From Patiria miniata (lineage: Eukaryota > Echinodermata > Asteroidea > Valvatida > Asterinidae): a stretch of DNA of 64,000 nt. Positions 23,819-38,800 of the stretch are shown here, one piece after another (within the stretch, counting starts at the first letter, position 1; every line of letters begins with the position of its first letter). Under the pieces are notes generated by a model. It saw only the letters and a list, made by a program, of their open reading frames with translations, was not told the DNA's origin and did not search any database. A program made the translations under genes and the position numbers. The stretch is taken from the NCBI RefSeq assembly GCF_015706575.1, contig NW_024037076.1:12528898-12592897 (forward strand), in the 5' to 3' direction.

Positions 23819-26800
23819 GCTGTTGTTGATTTGTAGCTGATTGATGTCCTGGTGATGCTGGACTAGCTGGGGTTTGTGAGCGCGACGAGGGGTTGCCGAC
23901 CTGAGGCTGCTGGTTGGAATCAGTTGTGTCATCTGCAACTGTAACCAGAAAATAATGACTTTTTTTTAAACACCTCTTCCATATTTATGATCCATTCATA
24001 AATACCTGAGACAGTTTACTATTGGTCGAGAGCCCGTCACGTGGGTGATTTTAAACCACCGGTAAAACAATGCCGCTTTCTACGCCACATCACCCCTGTT
24101 CATCATGCCTTACGATCATTTTTTGCAGCAGCTCGAGATCAGCGCATTCTTGTCTATACCTTCACAGGTACCCATTTATACTCCTGGGTGGAGAGAAGCA
24201 ATTGTAGCGAATTGTCTTGCCCAAGAACACAAGTACCATGTTCCCCGTCAGGGTTCGAACCAACGTACCACGACATGCGAGTCAAACATTGTAACCACAG
24301 TGCTCCACAAAACTTAAAATGGGCACAATTTCAGAGGAAAGTCCGTTTTCAGATATTAAATCATAACTGTACGGGGGAAGACCTATATTTTATTAATATT
24401 TTAAAAACCAACTTTGTTTCCCCGGCAACTGCCAAGAAGAGTCGGTTTTTACAGATTAATAAAAAAAAACCAACTAAATTTTGTACCAGCTCCTGGGACA
24501 AAGAAGTTCATGTTGGTCGCTGGAGGTCCTGTAGGGAGGGTCTGGAACAGGTTGCTTGGGGGTTGGGCTGAGGAGAGAGTTGCTGGCTTAGCGTTGCCTT
24601 GAAAGACGTCCACATAATTCCGCTTGGCTGTCAATTTGGAATAAAAATGGAGAGGGTTAATTTTAAATTTTAACACAGCCAAATTCACAATCTGATACAC
24701 AAAATAAAATAAAATTCCTCTTCAATAACATTTCAAAATTGTCTGATGACAAAATGTGCAGTGGTGGGGATTGTGATGATCTGTGGGCATCTCTCTCTTC
24801 GATTTGTTTTCGGTTTTGTAAACAACATGCTCATATGGGGGGGGGTCAATTACTGGTCACTGTTGACAAAATTTCAAATTATGTACAAGGAGAAAGGAGA
24901 GTAACAGTATACACATATCTGCTTCTGTAGAACTCCTTCAAAACTGTTGCTGGACTAAATGTTGTTTTATCCTTAATTCTTTATGACAGTGACGATTACA
25001 TTCAAACTAATCGTGCTTAAGGAAAGGGAAAATATGTACCAAAAACAGTCAACACATGAAACAGTTAAGAAGAATGAGAGCTTACAGTATTGTGCATGGG
25101 TTTTATTCACAAGTCGGCCATATTGAATTGAAAAGGAGGAAAGTGAGGTGAAATCTTAAATTTTGGGAGCTTTCAAAGAGAAATGAGAGCAATTTAATTT
25201 ATAGTAATTCCAGTCTGCTTCAATGAATAATTTTGAACTTGTAATTAAACATTCCCTAATGTTTAAAGCCATATTTAAAAAACAAAATGACAGTAAAATA
25301 AGGCTGCATTGTGCCTGCATAAATAGTCTGGCGTCATCCCATTCAACAGTTAACAATGAATGGCATACATTCAAGGAACTTGACAAAAATGGCCAACTCG
25401 TGAATAAGGCCAATGAAACAGTAAGGAAACATCAAAGCTTAAACATAAGGACACAAAACAGTTGCCACCAAGGAAAGCTAACACATATCACATGAAACAG
25501 TTAAGACTAAGGGGAAAGTTCTCACTACAAGTCCAATTGGCATTCTGACACAGCTCTTTATTATTCTCCAATTCAGTGACCGTTTCATGTTTACCTGGGC
25601 GTCTGAATTTGTTATCTCCGGAGGCTGGTGGGCCTGGAGGTCCCTGGGTGCTTCCCCCACCCTGGGGATCGGCAGATTGCGGCACCGATGAGTGGAGCTC
25701 ACGGTCAGTAGGGGGCGCTGCAGGGGCTGCATCGCTCTAAAAACCAAATTTGCGACACATATTTCATGCATTATCAACAATGAAAATGCTAATCTTCCAA
25801 GCTAAGCCACTATAATTTTAATTGGATACAAAGAAAACTACGGATACCAAAAACAGAACATTACGGAAAGTTGTGATTGCCATAACATTCATAATCCTAT
25901 GGACAAATCCAGGCACATAATCACTCTATACATATAAGGCCCCCTTCAAAGGAGAAACCATTGTGCAAACTATTGTACAAAGTGACAGCCCATGATGGAT
26001 TATCTGAACAACAGCCAACACAACGCTTTTGCCTTTGAAACGGGCCTTTGTCATAGAACTGACAATGCGCCCGGTTTGATCTGATACACGGTACCCTGTG
26101 GAGACATGTGTGTAATAGGGAACACAAGATTGTATACATCTCCACCAGGCAATTTCTATAGGTGAATACGTTTCCACAAGGTTTTCACAAAATAGATATA
26201 TGGTTTTTACTACTAGGAATTTCGAAGTTGTGTTGATCGGTCGCAAATTGAATTTCAGCCCAGGAAATTAACTCTGGTTAAAATACATGTAGGAGCATTT
26301 TGAAACTAGATTTTCAAACTCAAAATGTTAGTACACGAGAACAAAGAAATGACTCCACAAGGATACAAATTCCAGTATGTATGTTCAATAAGAATTAAGC
26401 TTGCTGAATTTCCTTTCTTGAATTGCATCTTTTCAAATTTCAAGTTAATTTCTCTCAGACATGACAAGTTCGATTTGGAGCCCAAATTCTACCAGAACGA
26501 GCTTCTGAAATATTTCCTCTCAAGACACAGTGCTCATACCAAATATTTTACAGGGGTGAGACTGAGCGAAAATGAAATATCCATGGAATTATCCACAGAG
26601 GGTTGCTGAGGGCCACAGAGCAACGTTGGGTCCACGGGATATGTTTGTACAACTTTGCCTATAAAAAGGAACCCCTAAAATACCAATTTCTTTTGTTCTA
26701 TGTAAAACCTTGATAGGCAAAAACAGGTTCACAGAAAAACCTCTAGAATTCTTAAGGGGATCTTTAAAAAATACTGAAATCACATAAACTCCCGACAAAA

Positions 26801-29800
26801 AGTCCTGAACTCAGGGAAAATCCTGACAAACTATCCAGAAATCAGGAAAAATCCTGACCAAAAAATCCTGAAAATCAGGCAAAAAATCCTGACAAATCTC
26901 ACCCCTGATTTCAGTGAAGGGAAACAAAAGCCACAATTTCTGAGGATTTGATTACAACTCCTGATCAAAGAAAAACAACTTACCTCGTCTTCGTCTGCAT
27001 TGACATCCACCCATTTCTTCTTCTTCTCATCCCACTGGATCTAATCACGGGATCAAACCACGAGACAAGGAAGAATTTAGATGACCAATAAATGTTTGGT
27101 CAATTGCACTGATTTAAATTACATCCACAATTATTCATAAAAAAATTTGAAGGAAAATGACAAATTTCAGCTACCACCACAATTATGAATGTATCTACGG
27201 TAAGTTCATATTCGGTGCTAAAGCAATCATGGCAAATTTTCACGCTGCAAATTCGTAAATGTTGAATACATTTTAACTCCACCAATTTTTACCGTAAAAT
27301 GTTTCAAGCCATCAAATTTGCTTCGTAGTGGAATTTAGTGGAATTAATGTGAAGTATGATTGGGCCTTGAAATACATTTCAAGCAAAGACATTTTAAGGA
27401 GCATTCACTGTGTGTGTAACTTCAAATAGGAATTTGTAACTGTAATAAGACAGCTATAAACAGTGATCCAAAACTATGTCTTGATTTGATCTCTAGGAAT
27501 GAGGGACTGATACAACTCTACCCGCGCTACTTACAGACTTGTCACTGTCATCAGGGAGGTGGACCTGATTATTGCCCCGCCCAACCACTTTACTGAAGAA
27601 CCCGCCAAACCAGCCTCGACCACCGCCCTACAACAAAACAACAGTAAATGTTAGGATTTAGTTTCGATATTGATCAGAATTTGGTCAATACTCTGATTAC
27701 ATTGGTATTTATGCGTGTGACTCATACTTCAACAGGATAGATATCGCATGACTGTTGAAAGTACTTTATAAAACCCATCAGGTGTAAAAGTCTGTAGGAT
27801 CATACAGCATTGAACCATCAACACCACGTAGTAATGGCCAATTTTAGAACAATGTGAACAAGTCCCATTGAACAAAGCCACAGATGTATCTGCTGGGGTT
27901 AGGGCAAACTCTGGGTCCGAAGACTGAGTTTAGGGACAAACATTGCGGCGGTAGAGTTGCTATCATCAAGATGAATCAAATCCCTTTTGGGAACTTTGGC
28001 ATACATCAGGGACCGGCTGAATTAGGGAAATAAAATCCAAATCCAGTTTCAAATTAATCACAATAAATAATTTACAAGGAAAAAAAATCCTCTGCGTGTG
28101 ATCTCCGTTTGCTATTTCCAAGGTTTGAAACATTGCTAATGTTGCTAGCATTGTGACTTTGAGCCTGATCCCTGGCTACAGGGCATAAACAGTTTTATGG
28201 CTTCTGACTAGAGCCTCTTGACAAAAGATTTTGACAAAATGGGGAACCGCCAACATAGGGCTGGAGAGCTCAGTTGGTAGAGCACCGGAACAGTAATCCG
28301 GAGGTCGCAGATTCAAACCCCACTCCAGTCAATTTCTTTGTTCAACTTTAGAACAAATATTAGATTTTCCCCTTCACAGACGTACAAACGCTGTATACTC
28401 AGTGTGTAACCTCCCAGTGAAAGTTGGAAAAACACTAGGGTGGGACTCGAAACCACAACCTCCTGCTTTCGACGTCTCACCACTCGACCACAGAGCTTGC
28501 GGGATCAGTTGGCTGGTTCGAGTGATTTTTTTTTCCAATTTTCACTCGGGAGGTAACACACTGAGTAAACAGTTTTATACTTCAGTGAAGGGCAAAACCT
28601 ACTTTTGATTTACATCACCCCAATGCAAAAATTCCATCTTATGAACTTTAAAATTATTACAAGGAAGAGCATGGAGAACAGTCACCTGTTTGGCTTTGGG
28701 TTTTTCCTTTGGCTTTTCCTTGGCCTCTGGTTTGGCTCTGGTTTGTCTCCTCCCTCTGCGGCTGCTTGGTAGAGTCCGCTGAATAGTTACGGGTCCTTCC
28801 ACCTGGGGTAGCCGGGGGCGTCAGGGTGTCGGCGGGGGAGGGTGGGTTGCCTGCCTGCGTGGCACCGTACTGGCTGAATGAACCCTATGTGTTGGAAAGG
28901 ATTGAAAACGGATGAAGTAAGGCATTACAAGCCACATTTTTTTTTTATAAAGGGATGGAAATAACTTGGTAAGTTTGGATGGAGAACAATTACCATAGAG
29001 TACCGAAGTGTGACGTTTAGAACCAGAAAGTGTAGTGCAAACGAATGGAATACTCGCGCGTGTTGGTTCACCGGCTGAATCACGCGCTAATGTCTTTTAC
29101 ACACACATTGTGCGCGTGATGTATTCACTTCGGTACTCTATAGATAAGCTAGTTTGGAATTCCAGCTGTGCATGCGAACACCGAGATTTGGGGATAAATT
29201 TGGCAGTAAAATGTGCAAAAGTATATAAATTGGCATTTACTCCTGATACCAGTTACATCCATATCTGGAGATTAACAGAGACATGATGCAGGATTCTGAT
29301 ATGTTTTTAATTTTTGTTCAGGTATTAAAAGCATTAGCCATTGTGGTTTTGGCGCAGTTGTACGGAGGCGTAAGGTTCAGAATAGATCAAGCAATGGTTG
29401 CTGGTCAAGCTTCCTTATTATATCATGCCACTCTGATACAAACTGCCTGTACTGACCGCACCACAATTTATCAGATAACCTGCCAAAGTTGTTTGGCAAC
29501 AAATAACTTTCAAGTAAACTGATAGAGAAACAAGTTGATACCCCTAGACCCTTTTGGCTAGGAACCATCCTCAATCCTGCAAAATCCTCCAATTCCCACC
29601 ATGTACAAATTGCATTCAGCCTCAATCCTCCATCCAAAATCATCTGTTATTTCTTGAATTTGTTAGTTGAGGGTGACCGTTGCCTCAAACCTTATACTCC
29701 GACAATCACTGCTAATGTGTTGAGGCAGTGCCGATGATGTTCAGAAGCAGTGCCGAAGATATCGAGCATAATGCAGGGCTCGATTATGCGTGACTGAACA

Positions 29801-32800
29801 TAAACGATGCTGGATACAGCCTACGAACTCAACACAATGCATTCTCCAAAAACACCCCACACTTTTTGCCATTCAGCCTCAATCCTCCAAAATCCTTTAA
29901 AAATCCTCCAAAACTGCCTGGCGCATTTTAAAGGATTGAGAGTTAGGGTGAATTTTGACTTGTACTGCACCCATCGGTAAATGACGGAGGCTCAATTTCC
30001 TGAATCTCTGAAGTCATTAGTCAAGAACACAGTAATAAAGTCTGTGGTCATATTACCAATCAAAGCAATAAAATTGTCAGACTTACTTACTGCTTACCTC
30101 CTAAAAAAAGCCTGAAACAGCCCATGGGGCGCATTGCCAAGACTGCTCCAGAATCTAACCTTCCTAGTGGGAAGTCAATTTGCTGCAGAAGTGTGACGTC
30201 ACTCCTCTCCAGGTCAGGTCAGTTTCACTTCCTCAAAAATGATTCACGCGCATTCCGTAACCTCAAGTTGCACGTGCATTTAACACACGCACAATCACGC
30301 CCACATGCACTTTGATACAAACTGCCTGTACTGACCGCACCACAATTTATCCGATTACCTGCCAAAGTTGCCCATAGTATTTAAGGAACCAAATAACTTT
30401 CGAGTAAACTGATAGAGAAAACGACTACATAACACTCGAGGACAAGGCATTGCATTTCCCTTTGTCCCTGTGATATAACACTCTCCCATAGTTTATGCGG
30501 TACCCACTGCTATGTACATCAGATTCGAACCGGCCAACCGATCCCGTTAGCTCGGTGGTCGAGTGGTAAGACATCTGCACTAGAAAGCAGGAGGTCGTGG
30601 GTTCGAGTCCCACCCGAGTGATTTTTTCCAACTTTCACTGGGGAGGTAACACATTGGGTATACAGTGTTTAAAACGTCGGTGAAGGGCAAAACCTAATTT
30701 GATTTATATCACCCCGGCGCAAAAATTCCATCTTATAACTCTCCCATAGACTAAGCACAAAAACGCACAATCGAGGACCGACTGGCAGGGCACTGCCTGC
30801 GACACCCAGAGCTGCCCGCTAGCAAGGTCATCATCTGGGATCCAACCCACGGGAGGATGAATCTTGGGCGCCCGTACAAAACCATGGTGAAGACCCTGAT
30901 GGAGGACAGTGGCGCCGCGACTGCAGATGAACTTGGGACACTGATGATGGAACAGGATGTGTGGCGTGTCCATCACTGTGCCCGACACAACTAGTGCAAG
31001 CTGCAGTCGACCAATGATGATGATGATGAAGAAAGAACCAGTTCTGTTTCCCCACAGCTTTGACCCTGGTATTAGAATGCTCCGTGTATCGCTTCTGAAA
31101 AGCTACGTGGAACTAAACAGTTCCTCTCACAGCACACAGTAACACACTATTACACAAGACCGAAACATAATTTCTAGCTCCTCCTTAGAACAAAGTTGCA
31201 AAAGTGTATATTTTTATAATTTATTGAAGACATGCATCAGCATCAGATAATGCGAGTGGCTATAGCAACATCTAGTATTTTACTTCCTTAAAGTCACAAT
31301 GTTTCAAATCACTCAATTCAACAAATATTTATATACACGGACGTTTTTGTCATTAAATGTTCAAGTTTCATTCCCGCATGAAGGAGTGGTGCTCAGTGGT
31401 TAGGGTTTGTGACTGAGGGTCAGGGGTTCAAATCCAGCTGCTGGTTATTATGTTGTGTCCATCCAGGAGTGAAAATGGGTGCTGGCTTTAGCCGGAGAGT
31501 GACCTGTGATGGAAAAGCATGCCGTCCAGGGGGAATAGAAATATTCTCAGTGTTTCATGCTTCTGAAACCATCTGATGGACCATGTTGGCTCGGGACCGC
31601 CTTTAATTCATTTTCTTTTGTTTACTTCTTTCCTTCATGAAATCGTGGATTTACAGATTGTAAAGATCAATGTTTTTAATGAAATCATATCAATTGATTT
31701 AACAATAATCTTAAACACTACTTTCGTAGTAGATAGGTGAAGTTTGGTGTTTTCTTAATTGTGGTAGTGCTATTGGTTGAAAATTCACCCGTGCATCTGG
31801 TGCGTTTTGGTTTGCAGTGGTGTTAGACCGACAGCAGAAGGTGGATACTATCGCCTGCCGAAATCTGTCGTACTTGAGGCCATACAGGACAGGGTTGATT
31901 GCAGAGTTGATCAGGGATAAGATTAGCGCACACTGTAGGGCAATGCCAAATGGTTGATTTGATGTGTCTTTGAAAATGACCATGGACACCAAATAGAGGC
32001 CTTTCTCTGGCAGAATGAGCGCCAGGAACGCGATGGTGACCAGCAGCAGGGTGTGGGTGAGCTTCTGCATGGCACGATGCAGCTCATTGGGGTAGCAACC
32101 CTGCATGCCCAGATTCTGCCTTCTCTGAGCGCTCTGCTTCAGATCCTTCAGGATCTGAACGTACATCCAGATCATGGCGGCAGCCGGTGCAGCAAACAGC
32201 AGTAGGGCTCTAAGGCTTGAGAAAATCAATGCGTGAAGGTACGCATTGTGGACAGGGCCACTTGGGGCAACTGGGAGTGAACAGGACACCGTGTAGTTAA
32301 GCGTCTGTATTTGCGCAAGAAACCAAATGGACTGCACAGCTTCCAAGAGGAGAGGCATGAACCAAATGAGCAGAATCAGAAGGATGACTTTTCTCCTGGT
32401 AAAGAAACTGCGATGTCGAAGCGCGTGAACAATGCCGATGTATCTCTCAAAGGTGACCACTAAGAGACTAAGTACTGATTGCTCTGGTGAGGATTTCTTC
32501 AAGCAAGCATAGGCTGCCGCTAAACGAGGCCACAGAGTATCTTGTGTGCATGTGTTATACAAAAAGAAAAACTGTGAATCTATAATGCCGGTGATGCACA
32601 CCAGACTGTCAGCTATGGCCAGATTGAGGAGGAAATAGTGGGTGAGGCTGTGCAGAGACTTGCTCCTGACGATTGCCACAGCTACAAGGAGATTGCCGAT
32701 CAGTCCCACAATGCCCAGGGAAATTTCAACCCCGATCAGAATTGAGTTTGGCTCGAAGAAGTCCGGCATCCGTTGGGTTGGTGCTGGTGTTGAAAGTAGA

Positions 32801-35800
32801 GCCATATCTGTTTCTACTTTGTACTGTTGTCTACCTCTGTCTACTACAAAGATCACTTTACTCCTTCAGTCTTCGAGAAATCAGCACGTTCATGAGAAGA
32901 ACAAATGACATATAAGCGTTCACAGTGCAGCAACTACTTTCTGCTGAAATTTGTATGCCGATGTCGACAATCCGGGTCATGAGCAGAAACACTGAGTGGA
33001 AAACGTCATAGCTTAATCATGTTGTTCGAGGGGTAAACAAGCCTGGCAGTTTGATTTATAGGATTGGTAATTAAAACCAAATTTATAACTGTTCTTCAAT
33101 AGTAAATTGCTAACATTGCCTGTCATCTACTGATGGCAGCAATTAAATAGTCACAAGCAAATATAAAAGCCTCCTGCACTCAGACCATAACCAGCACTTG
33201 ATGCTTCAGTATTGGCAATTTTGGCAAGCAATAAGTCAATATGTTCCAAGGCAAAGATAATACTTTACTTTGACTTAACTACACCCATCAATAAATGTTG
33301 GGAGCTCATTATCCCCAATCCCCCAAGTCCTTAATCAAGAAAGCAGTAATAAGTCTGTGGTCTTATTACCAATCAAATCAATCAAAATGTCAGGCTTTTT
33401 AACTGTTTTTCTCCTAGAAAAGCCTGAATCAGTGGGGAGAATTGCAGAGATGGCTCCAGAATTGTATGGATAGCTGTTGGCACACGCTGAACACTTTACA
33501 TGTACATCTCATGCACTATCTCAATAAAACATTGTATATGATTCTTAACAACTCCTGAATCTGGCTTATATGCACATTTGAACTGTTTGAAAATAAAACC
33601 ATTTCTATTTCCCCAACAGGTTCGACTCTGATATTTGAATGCTCCATGGGCCACTTTCAAAAGCTTTCTCACACCTGACAATTAAAACACTACAGCACAG
33701 TGGTGCAAATTTTCTTGGGTTTTTTTCCGAGAACGTAGTTGCAAGAGGGTAATTTTTATTGCTTACATGTCAGATTAGGTTTTGCCCTTCACCAACGTTT
33801 GAACACTGTACACTCAGTGTGTTACCTCCTGAATGAAAGTTGGAAAAAATCACTCGGGTGGGACTCGAACCCACGACCTCCTGCTTTCTAGTGCAGATGT
33901 CTTACCACTCGACCACCGAACTAATGGGATCGGTTGGCCAGTTCGAATCTGATGTACATAGCAGCGTGTGCCGCATAAACTATTATAAGATAGAATTTTT
34001 TATAATAGTTTACCCGAGTGATTTTTTTCCAACTTTCATTCGGGAGGTAACTGAGTATACAGTGTTCAAACGTTGGTGAAGGGCAAAACCTAATTTCCTT
34101 TATATCACCCCGGCGCAAAAAAATATCCATCTTTTAATTGCATACATGCATCACTATAATAAAAAAAGAGTGAATATAGCTACATCAATTTTTTCACATC
34201 CGCATGAAGGAGTGTGGCTCAGTGGTTAGGGTTTGTGACTGAGGGTCAGGGGTTCAAATCCACCTGCTGGCCATTATGTTGTGTCCATCCAGGAGTGAAA
34301 ATGGGTGATGGCTTTAGCCGGAGAGTGACCTGCGATGGACAAGCATGCCGTCCAGGGGGAATAGAAATATTCTCAGTGTTTCATGCTTCTGAAACCAGAG
34401 ATAAATGCGCATCTGATGGGCCATGTTGGCTCGCGACCGACTTTAATTCATTTTCTTTTGTTTACTTCTTTCCTTCATGAAATTGTGGATCTATAGATTG
34501 TAAAGATCAATGTTTTTAATGAAATCATATCAATTGATTTAACAATAATCTTAAACACTACTTTCGTAGTAGATAGGTGAAGTTTGGTGTTTTCTTAATT
34601 GTGGTAGTGCTATTGGTTGAAAATTCACCCGTGCATCTGGCGTGTTTTGGTTTGCAGTGGTGTTAGACCGACAGCAGAAGGTGGATACAATCGCCTGCCG
34701 AAATCTGTCGTACTTGAGGCAATACAGGACAGGGTTGATTGCAGAGTTGATCAGGGATAAGATTAGCGCACACTGTAGGGCAATGCCAAATGGTTGATTT
34801 GATGTGTCTTTGAAAATGACCATGGACGCCAAATAGAGGCCTTTCGCTGGCAGAATGAGCGCCAGGAACGCGATGGTGACCAGCAGCAGGGTGTGGGTGA
34901 GCCTCTGCATGGCATGATGCAGCTCATTGGGGTAGCAACCATGCATGCCCAGATTCTGCCTTCTCTGAGTGCTCTGCTTCAGATCCTTCAGGATCTGAAC
35001 ATACATCCAGATCATTGCGGCAGCCGGTGCAGCAAACAGCAGTAGGGCTCTCAGGCTTGAGAAAATCAATGCGTGAAGGTACGCATTGTGGACAGGGCCA
35101 CTTGGGGCAACTGGGAGTGAACAGGAGACTGTGTAGTTAAGCGTCTGTACTTGCACAAGAAACCAAATGGACTGCACAGCTTCCAAGAGGAGAGGCGTGA
35201 ACCAAAAGAGCAGCATCAGAAGGATGACTTTTCTCCTGGTAAAGAAACTGCGATGTCGGAGCGCGTGAACAATGCCGATGTATCTCTCAAAGGTGACCAC
35301 TAAGAGACTAAGTACTGATTGCTCTGGTGAGGATTTCTTCAAGCAAGCATAGGCTGCCCCTAAACGAGGCCACAGAGTATCTTGTGTGCATGTATTATAA
35401 GTAAAGAAAAACTGTGAATCTATATTGCCGGTGATGCACACCAGACTGTCAGCTATGGCCAGATTGAGGAGGAAATAGTGGGTGAGGCTGTGCAGAGACT
35501 TGCTCCTGACGATTGCCACAGCTACAAGGAGATTGCCGATCAGTCCCACAATGCCCAGGGAAATTTCAACCCCAATAAGGATTGAGATTGGCTTGAAGAA
35601 GTCCGGCATCTGTTGGGTCGGCGCTGGTGTTGTCAGTAGAGCCATATCTGTTTCAACTTTGTAGTGTTTTGTACTTCTGTCAACTACGAAGATAACTTTA
35701 CTCCTCCAGCATGCGAGAAATCAGCACGTTCATGAGAAGAATAAATGACATGTAAGCGTTCACAGTGCAGCAACTACTTTTATTGCTGAAATTTGTATGC

Positions 35801-38800
35801 CGATGTCGACAATCCGGGTCATGAATAGAAACACTGAGTGAAAAACGTCATAGCTTAATCACGTTGTTCGAGGGGTAAACAAGCCTGGCAGTTTGATTTA
35901 TTGGATTGTAATTAAAACCAAATTTATAACTGTTCTTCAACAGTAAATTGCTAACATTGCCTGTCATCTACTGATGGCAGCAATTAAATAGTAACAAGCA
36001 AATATAAAGACCTCCTGCACTCAGACAATAACGAGCACTTGATGCTTCCGTAGTGGCAATTTTGGCAAGCAATAAGTCGATATGTACCAAGGCAAAGATA
36101 ATATCTTACTTTGACTTAACTACACCCATCAATAAATGTAGGGAGCTCATTATCCCCAATCCCCCAAGTCCTTAATCAAGAAAGCAGTAATAAGTCTGTG
36201 GTCTTATTACCAATCAAATCAATCAAATTGTCAGGCTTACTACTGTTTATCTCCTAGAAAAGCCTGAATGCAGTGGGGAGAATTGCCGAGATGGCTCCAG
36301 AGTTGTATGAATAGCTGTTGGCACACGCTGAACACTTTACATGTACATCTCATGCACTTATCTCAATAAAACATTGTAAATGATTCTTACCAACTCCTGA
36401 ATCTGGCTTATATGCACATTTGAACCGTTTGAAAATAAACCCATTTCTATTTCCCAACAGGTTCGACTCTGATAGTTGAATGCTCCATGGGCCGCTTTCA
36501 AAAGCTTTCTCACACCTGACAATTAAAACACTACAGCACAGTGATGCAAATTCTCTTGTTTTTTCCAAGAACATAGTTGCAAGAGGGCAATTTTTATTGC
36601 TTACATGTCAAATTAGGTTTTGCCCTTCACCAACGTTTGAACACTGTACACTCAGTGTGTTACCTCCTGAATGAAAGTTGGAAAAAATCACTCGGGTGGG
36701 ACTCGAACCCACGACCTCCTGCTTTCTAGTGCAGATGTCTTACCACTCGACCACCGAGCTAATGGGATCGGTTGGTCAGTTCAAATCTGATGTACATAGC
36801 AGCGGGTGCCGCATGAACTATTATAAGATAGAATTTTTTATAATAGTTTACCCGAGTGATTTTTTTCCAACTTTCATTCGGGAGGTACGTGTAACTGAGT
36901 ATACAGTGTTCAAACGTCGGTGAAGGGCAAAACCTAATTTACTTTATATCACCCCGGCGCAAAAAAATATCCATCTTTTAATTGCGTACATGCATCACTA
37001 TAATAAAAAGCGAGTGAATATAGCTACATCTAGTTTTTCACATCCGCATGAAGGAGTGTGGCTCAGTGGTTAGGGTTTGTGACTGAGGGTCAGGGGTTCG
37101 AATCCACCTGCTGGCCATTATGTTGTATCCATCCAGGAGTGAAAATGGGTGCCGGCTTTAGCCGGAGGGTGACCTGCGATGGACAAGCATGCCGTCCAGG
37201 GGGAATAGAAATATTCTCAGTGTTTCATGCTTCTGAAACCAGAGATAAATGCGCATCTGATGGGCCATGTTGGCTCGCGACCGACTTTAATTCATTTTCT
37301 TTTGTTTACTTCTTTCCTTCATGAAATTGTGGATTTATAGATTGTAAAGATCAATGTTTTTAATGAAATCATCTTAAACACTACTTTCGTAGTAGATAGG
37401 TGAAGTTTGGTGTTTTCTTAATTGTGGTAGTGCTATTGGTTGAAAATTCACCCGTGCATCTGGTGTGTTTTGGTTTGCAGTGGTGTTAGACCGACAGCAG
37501 AAGGTGGATACTATCGCCTGCTGAAATCTGTCGTACTTGAGGCCATACAGTACAGGGTTGATTGCAGAGTTGATCAGGGATAAGATTAGCGCACACTGTA
37601 GGGCAATGCCAAATGGTTGATTCGATGTGTCTTTGAAAATGACCATGGACGCCAAATAGAGGCCTTTCTCTGGCAGAATGAGTGCCAGGAACGCGATGGT
37701 GACCAGCAGCAGGGTGTGGGTGAGCTTCTGCATGGCACGATGCAGCTCATTGGGGTAGCATCCCTGCATGCCCAGATTCTGCCTTCTCTGAGCGCTCTGC
37801 TTCAGATCCTTCAGGATCTGAACGTACATCCAGATCATGGCGGCAGCCGGTGCAGCAAACAGCAGTAGGGCTCTAAGGCTTGAGAAAATCAATGCGTGAA
37901 GGTACGCATTGTGGACAGGGTCGCTTGGGGCAACTGGGACTGAACAGGAGACCGTGTAGTTAAGCGCCTGTATTTGCGCAAGAAACCAAATGGACTGCAC
38001 AGCTTCCAAGAGGAGAGGCGTGAACCAAATGAGCAGAATCAGAAGGATGACTTTTCTCCTGGTAAAGAAACTGCGATGTCGGAGCGCGTGAACAATGCCG
38101 ATGTATCGCTCAAAGGTGACCACTAAGAGACTAAGTACTGATTGCTCTGGTGAGGATTTCTTCAAGCAAGCATAGGCTGCCGCTAAACGAAGCCGCAGAG
38201 TATCTTGTGTGCATGTGTTATAAGTAAAGAAAAACTGTGAATCTATAATGCCGGTGATGCACACCAGACTGTCAGCTATGGCCAGATTGAGGAGGAAATA
38301 GTGGGTGAGGCTGTGCAGAGACTTGCTCCTGACGATTGCCACAGCTACAAGGAGATTGCCGATCAGTCCCACAATGCCCAGGGAAATTTCAACCCCAATC
38401 AGGATTGAGTTTGGCTCGAAGACGTCCGGCATCTGTCGGGTCAGCGTTGGTGTTGTCAGTAGAGCCATATCTGTTTCAACTTTGTAGTGTTTTGTACTTC
38501 TGTCAACTACGAAGATAACTTTACTCCTTCAGCATACGAGAAATCAGCACGTTCATGAGAAGAATAAATGACATGTAAGCATTCACAGTGCAGCAACTAC
38601 TTTTATTGCTGAAATTTGTATGCCGATGTCGGCAATCCGGGTCATGAGCAGATACACTGAGTGGAAAACGTCATAGCCTAATCACGTTGTTCGAGGGGTA
38701 AACAAGCCTGGCAGTTTGATTTATTGGATTGGTAATTAAAACCAAATTTATAACTGTTCTTCAACAGTAAATTGCTAACGTTGCCTGTCATCTACTGATG

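Noticed and set aside
23593-23829. Poly-Cys open frame on the plus strand
   Set aside because: It is the antisense of the SEC16 poly-Gln exon plus repeat DNA.
28259-28330. Functional tRNA gene
   Set aside because: The T stem does not pair and position 33 is C. Kept only as a tRNA-like pseudogene.
33838-34079. 79-aa open frame [15 protein letters not shown] (also 30425-30631 and 36678-36923)
   Set aside because: This is the translated tRNA-like head of the SINE; the same peptide recurs wherever the SINE occurs.
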